A stretch of 10,321 nucleotides of DNA from Bacteroidales bacterium (lineage in GTDB: Bacteria > Bacteroidota > Bacteroidia > Bacteroidales > VadinHA17). Shown here one piece after another: positions 1 to 7,503 of the stretch (position 1 is its first letter; the number at the start of each line of letters is the position of its first letter). The notes beneath the pieces are model-generated. The model was given only the letters and a program-made list of their open reading frames with translations, ran no database searches and was not told where the DNA came from. The stretch spans positions 1 to 10,321 of the forward strand of contig JAFGXK010000062.1 of the NCBI GenBank assembly GCA_016936695.1. Reading direction: 5' to 3'. The position numbers were made by a program, and so were the translations under genes.

Positions 1-1959
1 GTTCGAGAGATCCTCCTCCTCCTTCCATATTCTGAGTGCCTGAGCAAGGGCTTTCAGCACCTTGTAGTGGGTGTCGGGCCCCGATCCCTCGGGGTCGTAA
101 GCCATGCTGACAACAGTCGGTCTGACCTTCCTGAACATCTCAAGGATTGGCTCAACATCGCGCTTGGTGCTGGGCTGAGGTGTGAAAATATCTCCGGTGT
201 AGAAGCCAAGCCTCAGATGCTGAATGTCTTTCACCCTTACACCGTAATGGGCCCAAACGAGTTCCTCCTCGAACTCTCTCATCATGCCCTTCAGTTTCTG
301 GATATCCGAAGGATTCTTCTGACCTCCGTAACTTGATCTGAGCAATTCTATATTTTTTTTAAGCTGGTCCACCAGTTCCTCCCTGGATTTCAGCTTGTAG
401 ACATCGACCATCACCCTGACGATCCTGTGGCAGACTCCCCTGAGTTTTCCTGCTTCATCGTTGGCTGCAATTTTGTCGAGATAGTGGCTGACATCCTTGT
501 CGAATTTATACATATAACCTGTTTCAAAGAAATCGGAGTACTCTATCATATTTATCTTATCCTGTTTAACATGATCGAGTGTCTCCTCCATAAAGTTCAT
601 CAGCATATCGTTGGTAACGGCTGTGAAACCCGAGGTGCATACGGTGAAATGGAACCTGTTTGAAGCCTCTCTAAGTTGCGGGATTATGCAGGGAAAGATT
701 CCAAGCATGATATCATCATGATGGGGTCCGGTATGAAGATAGACCTGGTCCTTTTCCTTGAGCAGACCTTTTTCGATCTTCTTCTTTGTGGCATCTATAA
801 CCTCCTGAACCCGATCCATGCTCAGGTCAGGTATCAGACTGCAATAACGGTCATTCTTAAGGTCTTCAAGTTCCAGCTTGTGAGCGTATTTGTTTATTTT
901 CTGGCACACATCAAAAATGGCTTTTTCAGTCTTGGCAAAAGTCCATTCGCCCTCCCTGAAGTATTTCTCCACACTGTCGTGCAGCCTCACAGCAGCACCT
1001 TCGGTGATGTAAAAGCGGGCATTCTGCTGTCGATGCAGAACGGTGGCCGGATAAAGATTATCGACAGGATTTTCAAGGGCATTCTTTAAAACAGGGGCCT
1101 TTGCCTCTCCAGCTGCAAATATGATGGTTACTCCTTCGGGATTATAGGTGATTGTTCCAAGACCGATGGTTATTACAAGTCTGTTGCGGGAAACCTCAAT
1201 CCCTCCAAGGTCACCGGCCGAAGCAGCCTGGTTTTCGAAGTTGGTTGCAGTAAGCCTTGTTGTGGAGTTATGATCGCTGCCCCTTGTATTTGAAGCGACT
1301 GATCCGTCAGGACCCATTCCGCCCAGATAGAAACCTATGCCGCCCAGTTCCCTGATACGGTTCTCATAAGCTGTACACCAGTTGTCGATCCTGAATATCG
1401 ATTCCTGCTGTAGCTTCTCAAGTTTCGATCCGGCTTCCCTGTTTCGGAGTGAGAGATCGATCCGGTTATCAGGGAATACTTCTGTGAAATGCCTGTTCTG
1501 CGCCAGTTCTATGTCATCGTCATTTATAAGCAGGGCCCTTGCCGGATCCAGATCAAATCCCCTTATATAGAAGTTAGTAACATAATGGTAATAGCTGTTG
1601 TGCTGGCCAGGATCGATCGGGTAGAAATCTTCTGTCTGCACAAAGCGGAGGCCTTTAAGAGACGGCTTCTTTTTCAGCAACAGGCCGTACTTCTCCATAA
1701 GGGAACGGTTTCCCCTGTCCGCCCACCCATTTAGCAACCTGGTTGTCCATTTGATGAAATATTCCGGAGTCTTGCCGGTTGGCAGGCTTATCACCCCTTC
1801 AGGATTCACATCGACCCACTCGAGAAACCTCAGGGATGTCAGTAAGCCAAGGTCGGGAACGTTACGAACCACGATGTAAGGGATCGCAGTCGAATAATCG
1901 CTTCTGGCTGAGGCATCGAAAAACGACTGTTCTACTTTTGAAAAGACTGCATTCTTCAT
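1..1959 (-). CDS. NagB-like sugar-phosphate isomerase/deaminase fused to PIG-L (LmbE) deacetylase domain, 3' end beyond window
   Basis: Open from ATG at 1959 to the window edge, 653 codons. Residues about 35-330 resemble glucosamine-6-phosphate deaminase (NagB): a phosphate-binding-type LPTGKTPE near residue 59, then GGMGPDG at 213-219 and a GSDHNSTTR segment. Residues about 405 onward are a PIG-L/LmbE metal-dependent de-N-acetylase: PHHDD at 412-416 matches the family's (A)HPDD metal site, and DPEGSGPDTHYK near the left edge (His 631) fits its distal histidine motif. This fusion is known in Bacteroidota and is usually annotated as NagB. By inference it removes acetyl and/or amino groups from amino-sugar phosphates in the cytoplasm; no signal peptide is seen. 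Oddity: the residues aligning with E. coli NagB His143 and Glu148 are Ser220 and Thr225, and the DEY motif reads TEDFY, so true deaminase activity is doubtful. Perhaps a hundred C-terminal residues are missing. It starts 23 bases after the permease gene, so it is probably co-transcribed with it. Confidence 0.88.
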   Translation of the reverse strand, partial: MKNAVFSKVEQSFFDASARSDYSTAIPYIVVRNVPDLGLLTSLRFLEWVDVNPEGVISLPTGKTPEYFIKWTTRLLNGWADRGNRSLMEKYGLLLKKKPSLKGLRFVQTEDFYPIDPGQHNSYYHYVTNFYIRGFDLDPARALLINDDDIELAQNRHFTEVFPDNRIDLSLRNREAGSKLEKLQQESIFRIDNWCTAYENRIRELGGIGFYLGGMGPDGSVASNTRGSDHNSTTRLTATNFENQAASAGDLGGIEVSRNRLVITIGLGTITYNPEGVTIIFAAGEAKAPVLKNALENPVDNLYPATVLHRQQNARFYITEGAAVRLHDSVEKYFREGEWTFAKTEKAIFDVCQKINKYAHKLELEDLKNDRYCSLIPDLSMDRVQEVIDATKKKIEKGLLKEKDQVYLHTGPHHDDIMLGIFPCIIPQLREASNRFHFTVCTSGFTAVTNDMLMNFMEETLDHVKQDKINMIEYSDFFETGYMYKFDKDVSHYLDKIAANDEAGKLRGVCHRIVRVMVDVYKLKSREELVDQLKKNIELLRSSYGGQKNPSDIQKLKGMMREFEEELVWAHYGVRVKDIQHLRLGFYTGDIFTPQPSTKRDVEPILEMFRKVRPTVVSMAYDPEGSGPDTHYKVLKALAQALRIWKEEEDLSN

Positions 1960-1982
1960 TCGGATATGGATTAATTAAAATT

Positions 1983-3647
1983 TTACACCTGTTTCTTTAT
2001 GCCGAACGCCGGGTCAATCTTAAGAAATTTTATTGCCAGTATACCCGGTATAGAGCATATTATCACATATATAAAGAAATTCTCATAGCCAAGGATTTCC
2101 TTCATGGCTCCGGAGATCATTCCCGGAAGCATCATTCCAAGGGCCATAAGTGAAGTCCCTATTGCATATTCAGCGGTTTTAAACTTGCTTTCGCCAACGT
2201 AATGAAGCATATAAAGCATATAGGCAGTAAATCCAAAACCATAGCCAAACTGCTCAAAGGCAACTGAAAGGTAAACCATGATATTCCCGGGCATCGGCTG
2301 TACCTCAGCAAGATAAATATAGACGGCACTTGGTACGTTAATCCATAAAGCCATCATGAAAATGACTTTTTTCAATCCGATCTTCGCGGCTGTTATACCT
2401 CCCAGAATACCTCCAATGGTAAGGCTGAGCATTCCGACAGTACCGTAAATAATGCCGTATTGTGCAGAAGTAAGGCCAATGCCGCCTGCACTCCTTGAAT
2501 CGACAAGGAATGGAGTAGCCACTTTGACCAGCTGTGATTCACCAAGCCTGTAGAAAAGGAAGAAGATAAGTGCCGGCACCACACCAGGTTTGGTGAAGAA
2601 CGAGACAAACACCTCCTTATAGACGGCCCATCCCATCCTTTCGCTTGTTTTTCCCTCATCGGGATGGGGCATTATTATCCTGTTGTAAACGGCGATGGCC
2701 AGAAGCACAAAACCCAGTATCACAAGCGATGCCGTCCAGCTGAAAGCAATATTCCCTGCAGTGATCAGAAATTGTGTTGTTGTCTCACCGGTAAGGTTGT
2801 GATTGACCTTTATTGGTGCGGCCACCGGCTTGTTCCAGTTATTGCTGTCAAATTCAAACCGTCCCGTGGTGCTTCCTGAAAGATCTATATCCTTGCTTCC
2901 CGATTCCCGTGAAAGGTTTACAACCACAGTCTCACCTTCCTCTGGCGGAGCTGATAAGGCAACGTAAACAACTGCCGAGTCGAGGGAGGATTTGCCTTCC
3001 TGAAAGACAGGTACAACAAGGTCGGAAGGAAAGAGAAGCACCTTAAGCTTTTCCTGAGACTGTTCTATACTGATCTCACCGGGATTAAAAGGAATATAAT
3101 TTTCCGGAAGAACTGACCTGGCCTGGAAAGTAACGGGATCAAGACCGGTGTTTTTCTGGATTGTACCTGCCAGCACCGGGACCAATCCAAGGGCTGTCAG
3201 CATTGCAAACCTGTAAAAGGTTGAGCGGATGCCGACAAAGAATGACTGTTTATGCTGGTCGAGGGCATACATGTAAAAACCGTCGGCAGCTATATCGTGG
3301 CTGGCGGATGAAATTGCTATAATGGCAAATACTCCGAGGCTCAGTGGGTAAAAGAAAGGCAGGGGCATAACCATACCGGCCGCAATAAAGGCAGCCCCAA
3401 GGAGCAACTGGGTCCAGACAACCCAGTTTCTTTTCGTCGAAATAACATCAATATATGGGCTCCACAGAGGCTTGATCGCCCATGGCAGGTAAAGAACACT
3501 GGTCCAGAACGCAAATGAAGCAATGGAGATCCCCATTGTCTTGTAAATCAGACCTGATGTGACCATCACTATGCTGTATGGCACTCCCTGGAAAAAGTAG
3601 AGTGTCGGTATCCATGCCCATGGCGAGCGTTCTTTTTTTTGACTCAT
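1983..3647 (-). CDS. AmpG-like MFS permease with a periplasmic beta-rich insertion
   Basis: A 554-residue inner-membrane transporter of the major facilitator superfamily, closest in motifs to AmpG, which imports anhydro-muropeptides and GlcNAc-anhydroMurNAc. AmpG-like signatures are LPWAIKPLWSP (54-64), ASHDIAADG (115-123), YRLGESQLVKVATPFL (366-381) and FEQFGYGFGFTAY (464-476). Five hydrophobic helices precede residue 163 and the rest follow from about 291. Between them, residues about 165-290 are hydrophilic. Part of this stretch (about 214-285) alternates beta-strand-like segments and ends in a SNNWNKP motif, resembling Calx-beta/Ig-like sandwiches. With a cytoplasmic N-terminus, the TM5-TM6 loop is periplasmic. 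E. coli AmpG (491 residues) has no such domain there. The ATG start is followed by an eight-A run. The gene begins 23 bases after the SpoIID-like gene. Muropeptide or disaccharide import is inferred from similarity and context; another oligosaccharide is possible. Confidence 0.85.
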   Translation of the reverse strand: MSQKKERSPWAWIPTLYFFQGVPYSIVMVTSGLIYKTMGISIASFAFWTSVLYLPWAIKPLWSPYIDVISTKRNWVVWTQLLLGAAFIAAGMVMPLPFFYPLSLGVFAIIAISSASHDIAADGFYMYALDQHKQSFFVGIRSTFYRFAMLTALGLVPVLAGTIQKNTGLDPVTFQARSVLPENYIPFNPGEISIEQSQEKLKVLLFPSDLVVPVFQEGKSSLDSAVVYVALSAPPEEGETVVVNLSRESGSKDIDLSGSTTGRFEFDSNNWNKPVAAPIKVNHNLTGETTTQFLITAGNIAFSWTASLVILGFVLLAIAVYNRIIMPHPDEGKTSERMGWAVYKEVFVSFFTKPGVVPALIFFLFYRLGESQLVKVATPFLVDSRSAGGIGLTSAQYGIIYGTVGMLSLTIGGILGGITAAKIGLKKVIFMMALWINVPSAVYIYLAEVQPMPGNIMVYLSVAFEQFGYGFGFTAYMLYMLHYVGESKFKTAEYAIGTSLMALGMMLPGMISGAMKEILGYENFFIYVIICSIPGILAIKFLKIDPAFGIKKQV

Positions 3648-3670
3648 GAACCGCGTTATTGTATATTAAG

Positions 3671-5032
3671 CTAAGCTGTTTGTGAATTATATAGTTTTTC
3701 AAATCCTGCTCCCCTGAAATAATGCATCAGTATATCCCGGTACGAGTAACCTCTGGCACCCATCATGGCTGCACCGATCTGGCATAAGCCCACACCATGC
3801 CCCCAGCCTGCCCCGTGAATTACAAACCTGATCTTACCTCCGGAATACTCCCTGTCCACAACAAAGCAGGAACTGTAAAGATGTGACTTCGATAGTGACT
3901 TTCTTATTTCCAGCTCCTTCCCTATTGTCCATGACGCTTTACTCCCTTCAATCCTGAGCCTGCTTATTCTTCCTGAAGGACCTCTTTCCAAAGGAATAAG
4001 ACCGGTAATTAATCCAAAATCAATCCCGGAACGCTCCATGACCAGCATGCTCAGTTCTTCCTGAGTATAGACCACCTTCCACCTGTAAAAATCGTTCGTC
4101 TCCTGATCATAGTCATTCAGAACCTGTGAAAGCACTTTTTTGTCGGACGTGTTGCAGAAAGCATCGGGGTTGCCAAGAATCCACTCCCTTGCGTTTTTTT
4201 CATCAGAAAGGTCTGTGTTGAATCCTGCCGGAGGCTCAGTACTGTCGATAACACCCTGAAGATAAGGATGATTGACCGGCTCCCAGGTATTTTCGAAAAG
4301 CTCGGTAATACCGCCGCAGCACTTATAATAACGGGTATCACAGATAGTTCCTCCGTAAGTAAGCACCTCTCCGTAAGTGTCATTTATCACTTTTACAACT
4401 GCAGGCGACGAGGCACGGGTGATACCCTGGTATCTCTGGCAATGATCGTCGGCACATACATCAAAATTGGCATGATCTTCCCGGTCGTACCATTTTATTA
4501 TCTCGTCACCCGACCGGGTAAATGATTTGAATTTGTTACCCTCAGCCTGAAGGCTGAGGCTTTTTGACAACTGTGCCAGCAGCCAGCTCCTGGAAGTAAC
4601 TGCATGTGCCTTGAGGAACTCCTCCGACGATGTGGCTTTCATCTCCGAGGATATTACACTTATAAGGTAATCCTCGACAGATACAATATTTACTGCAGTT
4701 AAATTATCACCCTCAGCAATAAGCCTGAGACTTCCCCTGAAAACCTGATCTTCTCTTCTTTCCCAGTGAAAATCAACCCCAATTGTAACGCCATGAAGAA
4801 CCAGCGATGAACCAGCCGGATCGAGCGGCACGAAATCTGCCGGGGCTTCATAAACATACTCCTGTTCCCGGTTTACAAGTTTAATACGATCATCAGTCCT
4901 TACGGCTGTCAATTTCCCGGTCAGTTTTTTACCTGATCCTTTTTCAATAAAAACACCGTTCAGGGTAAAAACTATCTCTCTGGCGGAAAAAACACCTACC
5001 TGGATTTCCGGCACCACTCCTTTTTCAATCAT
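3671..5032 (-). CDS. SpoIID/LytB-domain protein, putative lytic transglycosylase without signal peptide
   Basis: A 453-residue member of the SpoIID/LytB family (amidase enhancer / stage II sporulation protein D). SpoIID is a lytic transglycosylase that cuts glycan strands already stripped of peptides, leaving anhydroMurNAc ends. The diagnostic segment is VISSEMKATSSEEFLKAHAV (126-145), which includes Glu130, the candidate catalytic acid. CADDHC (193-198) resembles the zinc-associated Cys/His segment described in the Clostridioides SpoIID structure. CCGGITE (238-244) matches the family's SsGGxTE motif, and HGAGWGHGVGLCQIGA (406-421) is its C-terminal signature. The protein begins MIEKGVVPEIQVGVF and enters the domain at once. 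There is no hydrophobic leader, and the frame upstream of the ATG meets a stop at 5054-5056, so no longer start exists. A cytoplasmic location is therefore implied. Its start overlaps the stop of the DUF4922 gene by four bases (ATGA), which suggests translational coupling. Confidence 0.88.
   Translation of the reverse strand: MIEKGVVPEIQVGVFSAREIVFTLNGVFIEKGSGKKLTGKLTAVRTDDRIKLVNREQEYVYEAPADFVPLDPAGSSLVLHGVTIGVDFHWERREDQVFRGSLRLIAEGDNLTAVNIVSVEDYLISVISSEMKATSSEEFLKAHAVTSRSWLLAQLSKSLSLQAEGNKFKSFTRSGDEIIKWYDREDHANFDVCADDHCQRYQGITRASSPAVVKVINDTYGEVLTYGGTICDTRYYKCCGGITELFENTWEPVNHPYLQGVIDSTEPPAGFNTDLSDEKNAREWILGNPDAFCNTSDKKVLSQVLNDYDQETNDFYRWKVVYTQEELSMLVMERSGIDFGLITGLIPLERGPSGRISRLRIEGSKASWTIGKELEIRKSLSKSHLYSSCFVVDREYSGGKIRFVIHGAGWGHGVGLCQIGAAMMGARGYSYRDILMHYFRGAGFEKLYNSQTA
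5029..5032 (-). other. ATGA stop/start overlap coupling two genes
   Basis: On the minus strand the four bases ATGA contain both the start codon of the SpoIID/LytB gene (5032-5030) and the TGA stop of the DUF4922 gene (5031-5029). Such overlaps usually mean translational coupling and matched expression. Confidence 0.85.
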
Positions 5033-5961
5033 ATTATTTCGCTGACAATTTCCTCAATTTCAGTATCACTAAAACAGACCTGGGTGAATATGTCAATGAC
5101 ATCCTCACCGGTAATTTTCTCATAATCTTCTTCCCTGGGAGTGATAATCACGCCTCCCAGATCAACAGCCGCCGGGCTGACAAGCAACTTGTCACCACCG
5201 GATAAAAAGTACTGCCTGGGCCTGTGCTGTTTCCTGGGGAAAATATGGATCGTCCATTCATCCGATGAATAGCCCGAAAGAATATTCAGCATCGGTTCCG
5301 GCCTTTCCGGCTGACGGCGGTCGAGGCTTTCGAACAGTTTCCCGAATACTCCGGCGAGTTTCTCTCCGTTGTTTCCCCTCAAGGTAATTATTCCCCTCAG
5401 ATATCCCTCCCACTTCCATATTTCAAGTCCTGATTCCGATGAAATGAGTCTTGCGTGCCTTCCTTCCGTGAAATCCATTTCGATAGGCATGAAGCCGATG
5501 TTTCCGGCCTGAAAATGCATATGGTCGGGAGCCGAGGCACCTGACTGCGGACCGTTGTAAAATACAGTGTACAGATGCATTGCCTGGGATAAAAAGAGCA
5601 TCTGACTGAAGTTTTTTAATATTCTCTGGGCGGTATGCAATTCACTGGGGATGGTAAGGTGCCGCCGGAAAATCGGGAAAGGATTTACAAGAATGATCAT
5701 ATCGTCTTCAATGGGAATTCCTGTCTGTTCCTTAGGCCGGTTACCGCTGCAAAGAAAGCATGGCCGCTCTTCGATCGACCTGACATCAACCTTTGCTGAT
5801 GATGATATTATCCGGGCAGGATTAAACTGGACATAAACCTCATACAGGCCGAATGACAGCTTCTTTGTCCTGACCTTTGAGAGTCCCCTGTAGTTAATCC
5901 TTGCCAGCTCCCAGTCATTCAGCTGTTGAGAAAATAATTCGTTGATTTTTTCAGAATACAT
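5029..5961 (-). CDS. DUF4922 protein, HIT-like nucleotidyltransferase/phosphorylase fold
   Basis: A 310-residue protein of the DUF4922 family, common in Bacteroidota and of unproven function. Its motifs place it near the HIT/GalT superfamily, most like GDP-hexose phosphorylases (GDPGP1/VTC2): PCFLC (Cys68, Cys71) resembles the zinc-binding Cys pair of GalT-type enzymes, GASAPDHMHFQAG (141-153) contains HxHxQ (His147, His149, Gln151) where the central His is the usual nucleophile, and FPRKQHRP (241-248) resembles a conserved C-terminal segment of GDP-hexose phosphorylases. It has no signal peptide or membrane helix, so it should be cytoplasmic. By family, a nucleotidyl transfer or phosphorolysis on a sugar-1-phosphate or NDP-sugar is plausible; the substrate is unknown. 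From its place in the operon, an amino sugar from cell-wall turnover is a reasonable guess only. ATG start; 63 bases follow the previous gene. Confidence 0.8.
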   Translation of the reverse strand: MYSEKINELFSQQLNDWELARINYRGLSKVRTKKLSFGLYEVYVQFNPARIISSSAKVDVRSIEERPCFLCSGNRPKEQTGIPIEDDMIILVNPFPIFRRHLTIPSELHTAQRILKNFSQMLFLSQAMHLYTVFYNGPQSGASAPDHMHFQAGNIGFMPIEMDFTEGRHARLISSESGLEIWKWEGYLRGIITLRGNNGEKLAGVFGKLFESLDRRQPERPEPMLNILSGYSSDEWTIHIFPRKQHRPRQYFLSGGDKLLVSPAAVDLGGVIITPREEDYEKITGEDVIDIFTQVCFSDTEIEEIVSEII

Positions 5962-6024
5962 TATTTCAGTTTTCCGTCCGGTTGATATATCTGTCTTCTT
6001 TTAAAGTCCGGTTATGACATGTCT
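5962..6024 (-). other. Largest intergenic gap of the operon, with a short direct repeat
   Basis: This 63-base spacer separates the glycosyltransferase gene from the DUF4922 gene. It has no terminator-like hairpin followed by T residues and no match to the Bacteroidota promoter core TAnnTTTG. It contains GTCCGGTT twice on the plus strand (5976-5983 and 6006-6013), spaced 30 bases start to start, and an 8-base palindrome GACATGTC (6016-6023). The role of these, if any, is unknown. Confidence 0.4.
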
Positions 6025-7497
6025 TCAGCCCATCCTGTTCAGTTTCTTCCTTGCAAGCAGTTCAATGGTTCTGAGCCTGTCCTTGTACAGGTTATGGGAA
6101 TTTTGTTTCGTTATGTCGAGATCTGCATCTGTATTGCCCTCCCATCTGCGGCATAGGTAAAGAGGCTCATAAATCCTGCCGATCCTGTATTCACGGCTTA
6201 TGGCAAGTCCGACAGCATAATCCTCACCGTAGCTCACATTGGGTACTCTTATTTGCCTGATAACCGGAGTATAGAAAGCTCTCGGAGCGCCAAGTCCGTT
6301 AATTCTCAAGGCATTATTCCGGCCATTGTCGGGAGTCCATTCCTTGTGGTCAATAAGACCGGGAGGCAGGTCCTCAAGGTTGAAATTAACCATTTTATAT
6401 GATCCCACTACCATGGCGCATTTCTGGTCGCGAAAGACCTTTACTATCTTCTCCAGTACCTTATTATCGGAATAAAGGTCATCACTGTCGAGCTGGATGG
6501 CGAATTTTCCACATTTTTCATGAAATATGCCCTCGTTCCAGCATCCCCCGATTCCAAGATCCCGGCGTTCAGGGATTATGTGGATAAGTCTTTCGTCCTT
6601 ATCACTGAATTCCTTTATTTTATCAGTTGTCCCGTCGCTTGAGTGATTATCGATCACGATCAGGTTAAACCTGAAATCAGCTTCCTGTGAGAGGACCGAG
6701 TTAATGGCATCTCCTATTGTCTTTACCCTGTTCCTGACGGGGATAATAACCGAGGCTTCAAAGTGAAATTCTTCCGCGTCAAAGCTAATGTCGCTGAATT
6801 CAGGCTTCAGCCACCCTTTTATCCTTTTCAGGTGAATAGTGCAGGCTTTTTCCATCTCGATCTGAACCTCCCTGTTAAGCGGGTCAACATAGTCAAACTG
6901 TTTCTCTCCCGATAAACGGGTATCAGGTTCCATCTCCGTATAAAGCATTTCAGGTATCCTGACAATCGAATGACGTTCAGAAATTTTGAGCCTCAGATCA
7001 TACAATCCTGCAAACATGAAATCCTCATCCATTTCGCGGCATGCTTCCCTGAAAGCCGAAGTTTTGAACAGCATTACCGATCCGAAATTGAAATCATCGC
7101 GAAGGCTTCCCTTCTGATAATCGATTACAGGGTGAGGCGTGAGCTGGTCGTTTTTATTCTCGAAATAGTCTGAATACACCATTCCAGCATCAGTATCGTC
7201 GCAGACCTGCATCATCCTCTGCAGGGCGAACTGGCCAACCTGGAGTGGAAACGGCTTAATATAAACCAGGATGTATTCAGTACCAGCCAAAGCTGCCATT
7301 TCCCTGACAGTAGCAGTGGAAACTATCCCTTCAGATTTCAGGAATTTCGTATCAGGACAACAAGTGGAGCCCCGCGGGTCCTCAAAGCCGACAATTACAA
7401 TGCTTTCGACCACTTCTGATTTCCTCAGAGATACGGCTGTTTTGCAAAGCCACTGTGTGTCTTTATAAAGTATAAAGGATGTGATTGGTTTTTCCAT
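6025..7497 (-). CDS. Family 2 glycosyltransferase with two GT-A-like halves
   Basis: A 490-residue soluble protein with no signal peptide or membrane helices. The C-terminal half (from about residue 247) is a clear GT-A family 2 domain: EASVIIPVRNR at 247-257, VIDNHSSDGT at 281-290, IQLDSDD at 334-340 carrying the metal-binding DxD, GED at 424-426, and RRWEGNT near 450. The N-terminal half (about 1-200) looks like a second, degenerate GT-A fold: a TSFILYKD opening, MVYSDYFE at 106-113 in place of DxD, and FNFGSVMLFK at 136-145. GT2 enzymes move a sugar from a nucleotide sugar to an acceptor, usually at the inner face of the membrane. The acceptor and donor cannot be read from the sequence. 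The gene begins 6 bases after the amidase stop, so the two are almost certainly co-expressed. A sugar-modifying role for glycan made or recycled by this operon is inference. Confidence 0.82.
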   Translation of the reverse strand: MEKPITSFILYKDTQWLCKTAVSLRKSEVVESIVIVGFEDPRGSTCCPDTKFLKSEGIVSTATVREMAALAGTEYILVYIKPFPLQVGQFALQRMMQVCDDTDAGMVYSDYFENKNDQLTPHPVIDYQKGSLRDDFNFGSVMLFKTSAFREACREMDEDFMFAGLYDLRLKISERHSIVRIPEMLYTEMEPDTRLSGEKQFDYVDPLNREVQIEMEKACTIHLKRIKGWLKPEFSDISFDAEEFHFEASVIIPVRNRVKTIGDAINSVLSQEADFRFNLIVIDNHSSDGTTDKIKEFSDKDERLIHIIPERRDLGIGGCWNEGIFHEKCGKFAIQLDSDDLYSDNKVLEKIVKVFRDQKCAMVVGSYKMVNFNLEDLPPGLIDHKEWTPDNGRNNALRINGLGAPRAFYTPVIRQIRVPNVSYGEDYAVGLAISREYRIGRIYEPLYLCRRWEGNTDADLDITKQNSHNLYKDRLRTIELLARKKLNRMG

Positions 7498-7503
7498 ATT
7501 ATA

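Noticed and set aside
67..2153. Plus-strand open frames across the NagB/PIG-L and permease genes
   Set aside because: They are antisense to well-supported coding frames, show no recognisable domains and overlap each other, so they are shadows.
3631..3638. Eight-A run just after the permease start as a phase-variation switch
   Set aside because: It encodes ordinary Lys codons in QKKER, and another eight-base run occurs near 353 in the NagB/PIG-L gene, so the length is not exceptional; no other sign of switching is seen.
5962..6024. Terminator or promoter splitting the operon
   Set aside because: There is no hairpin followed by T residues and no TAnnTTTG-like core in the transcribed direction.
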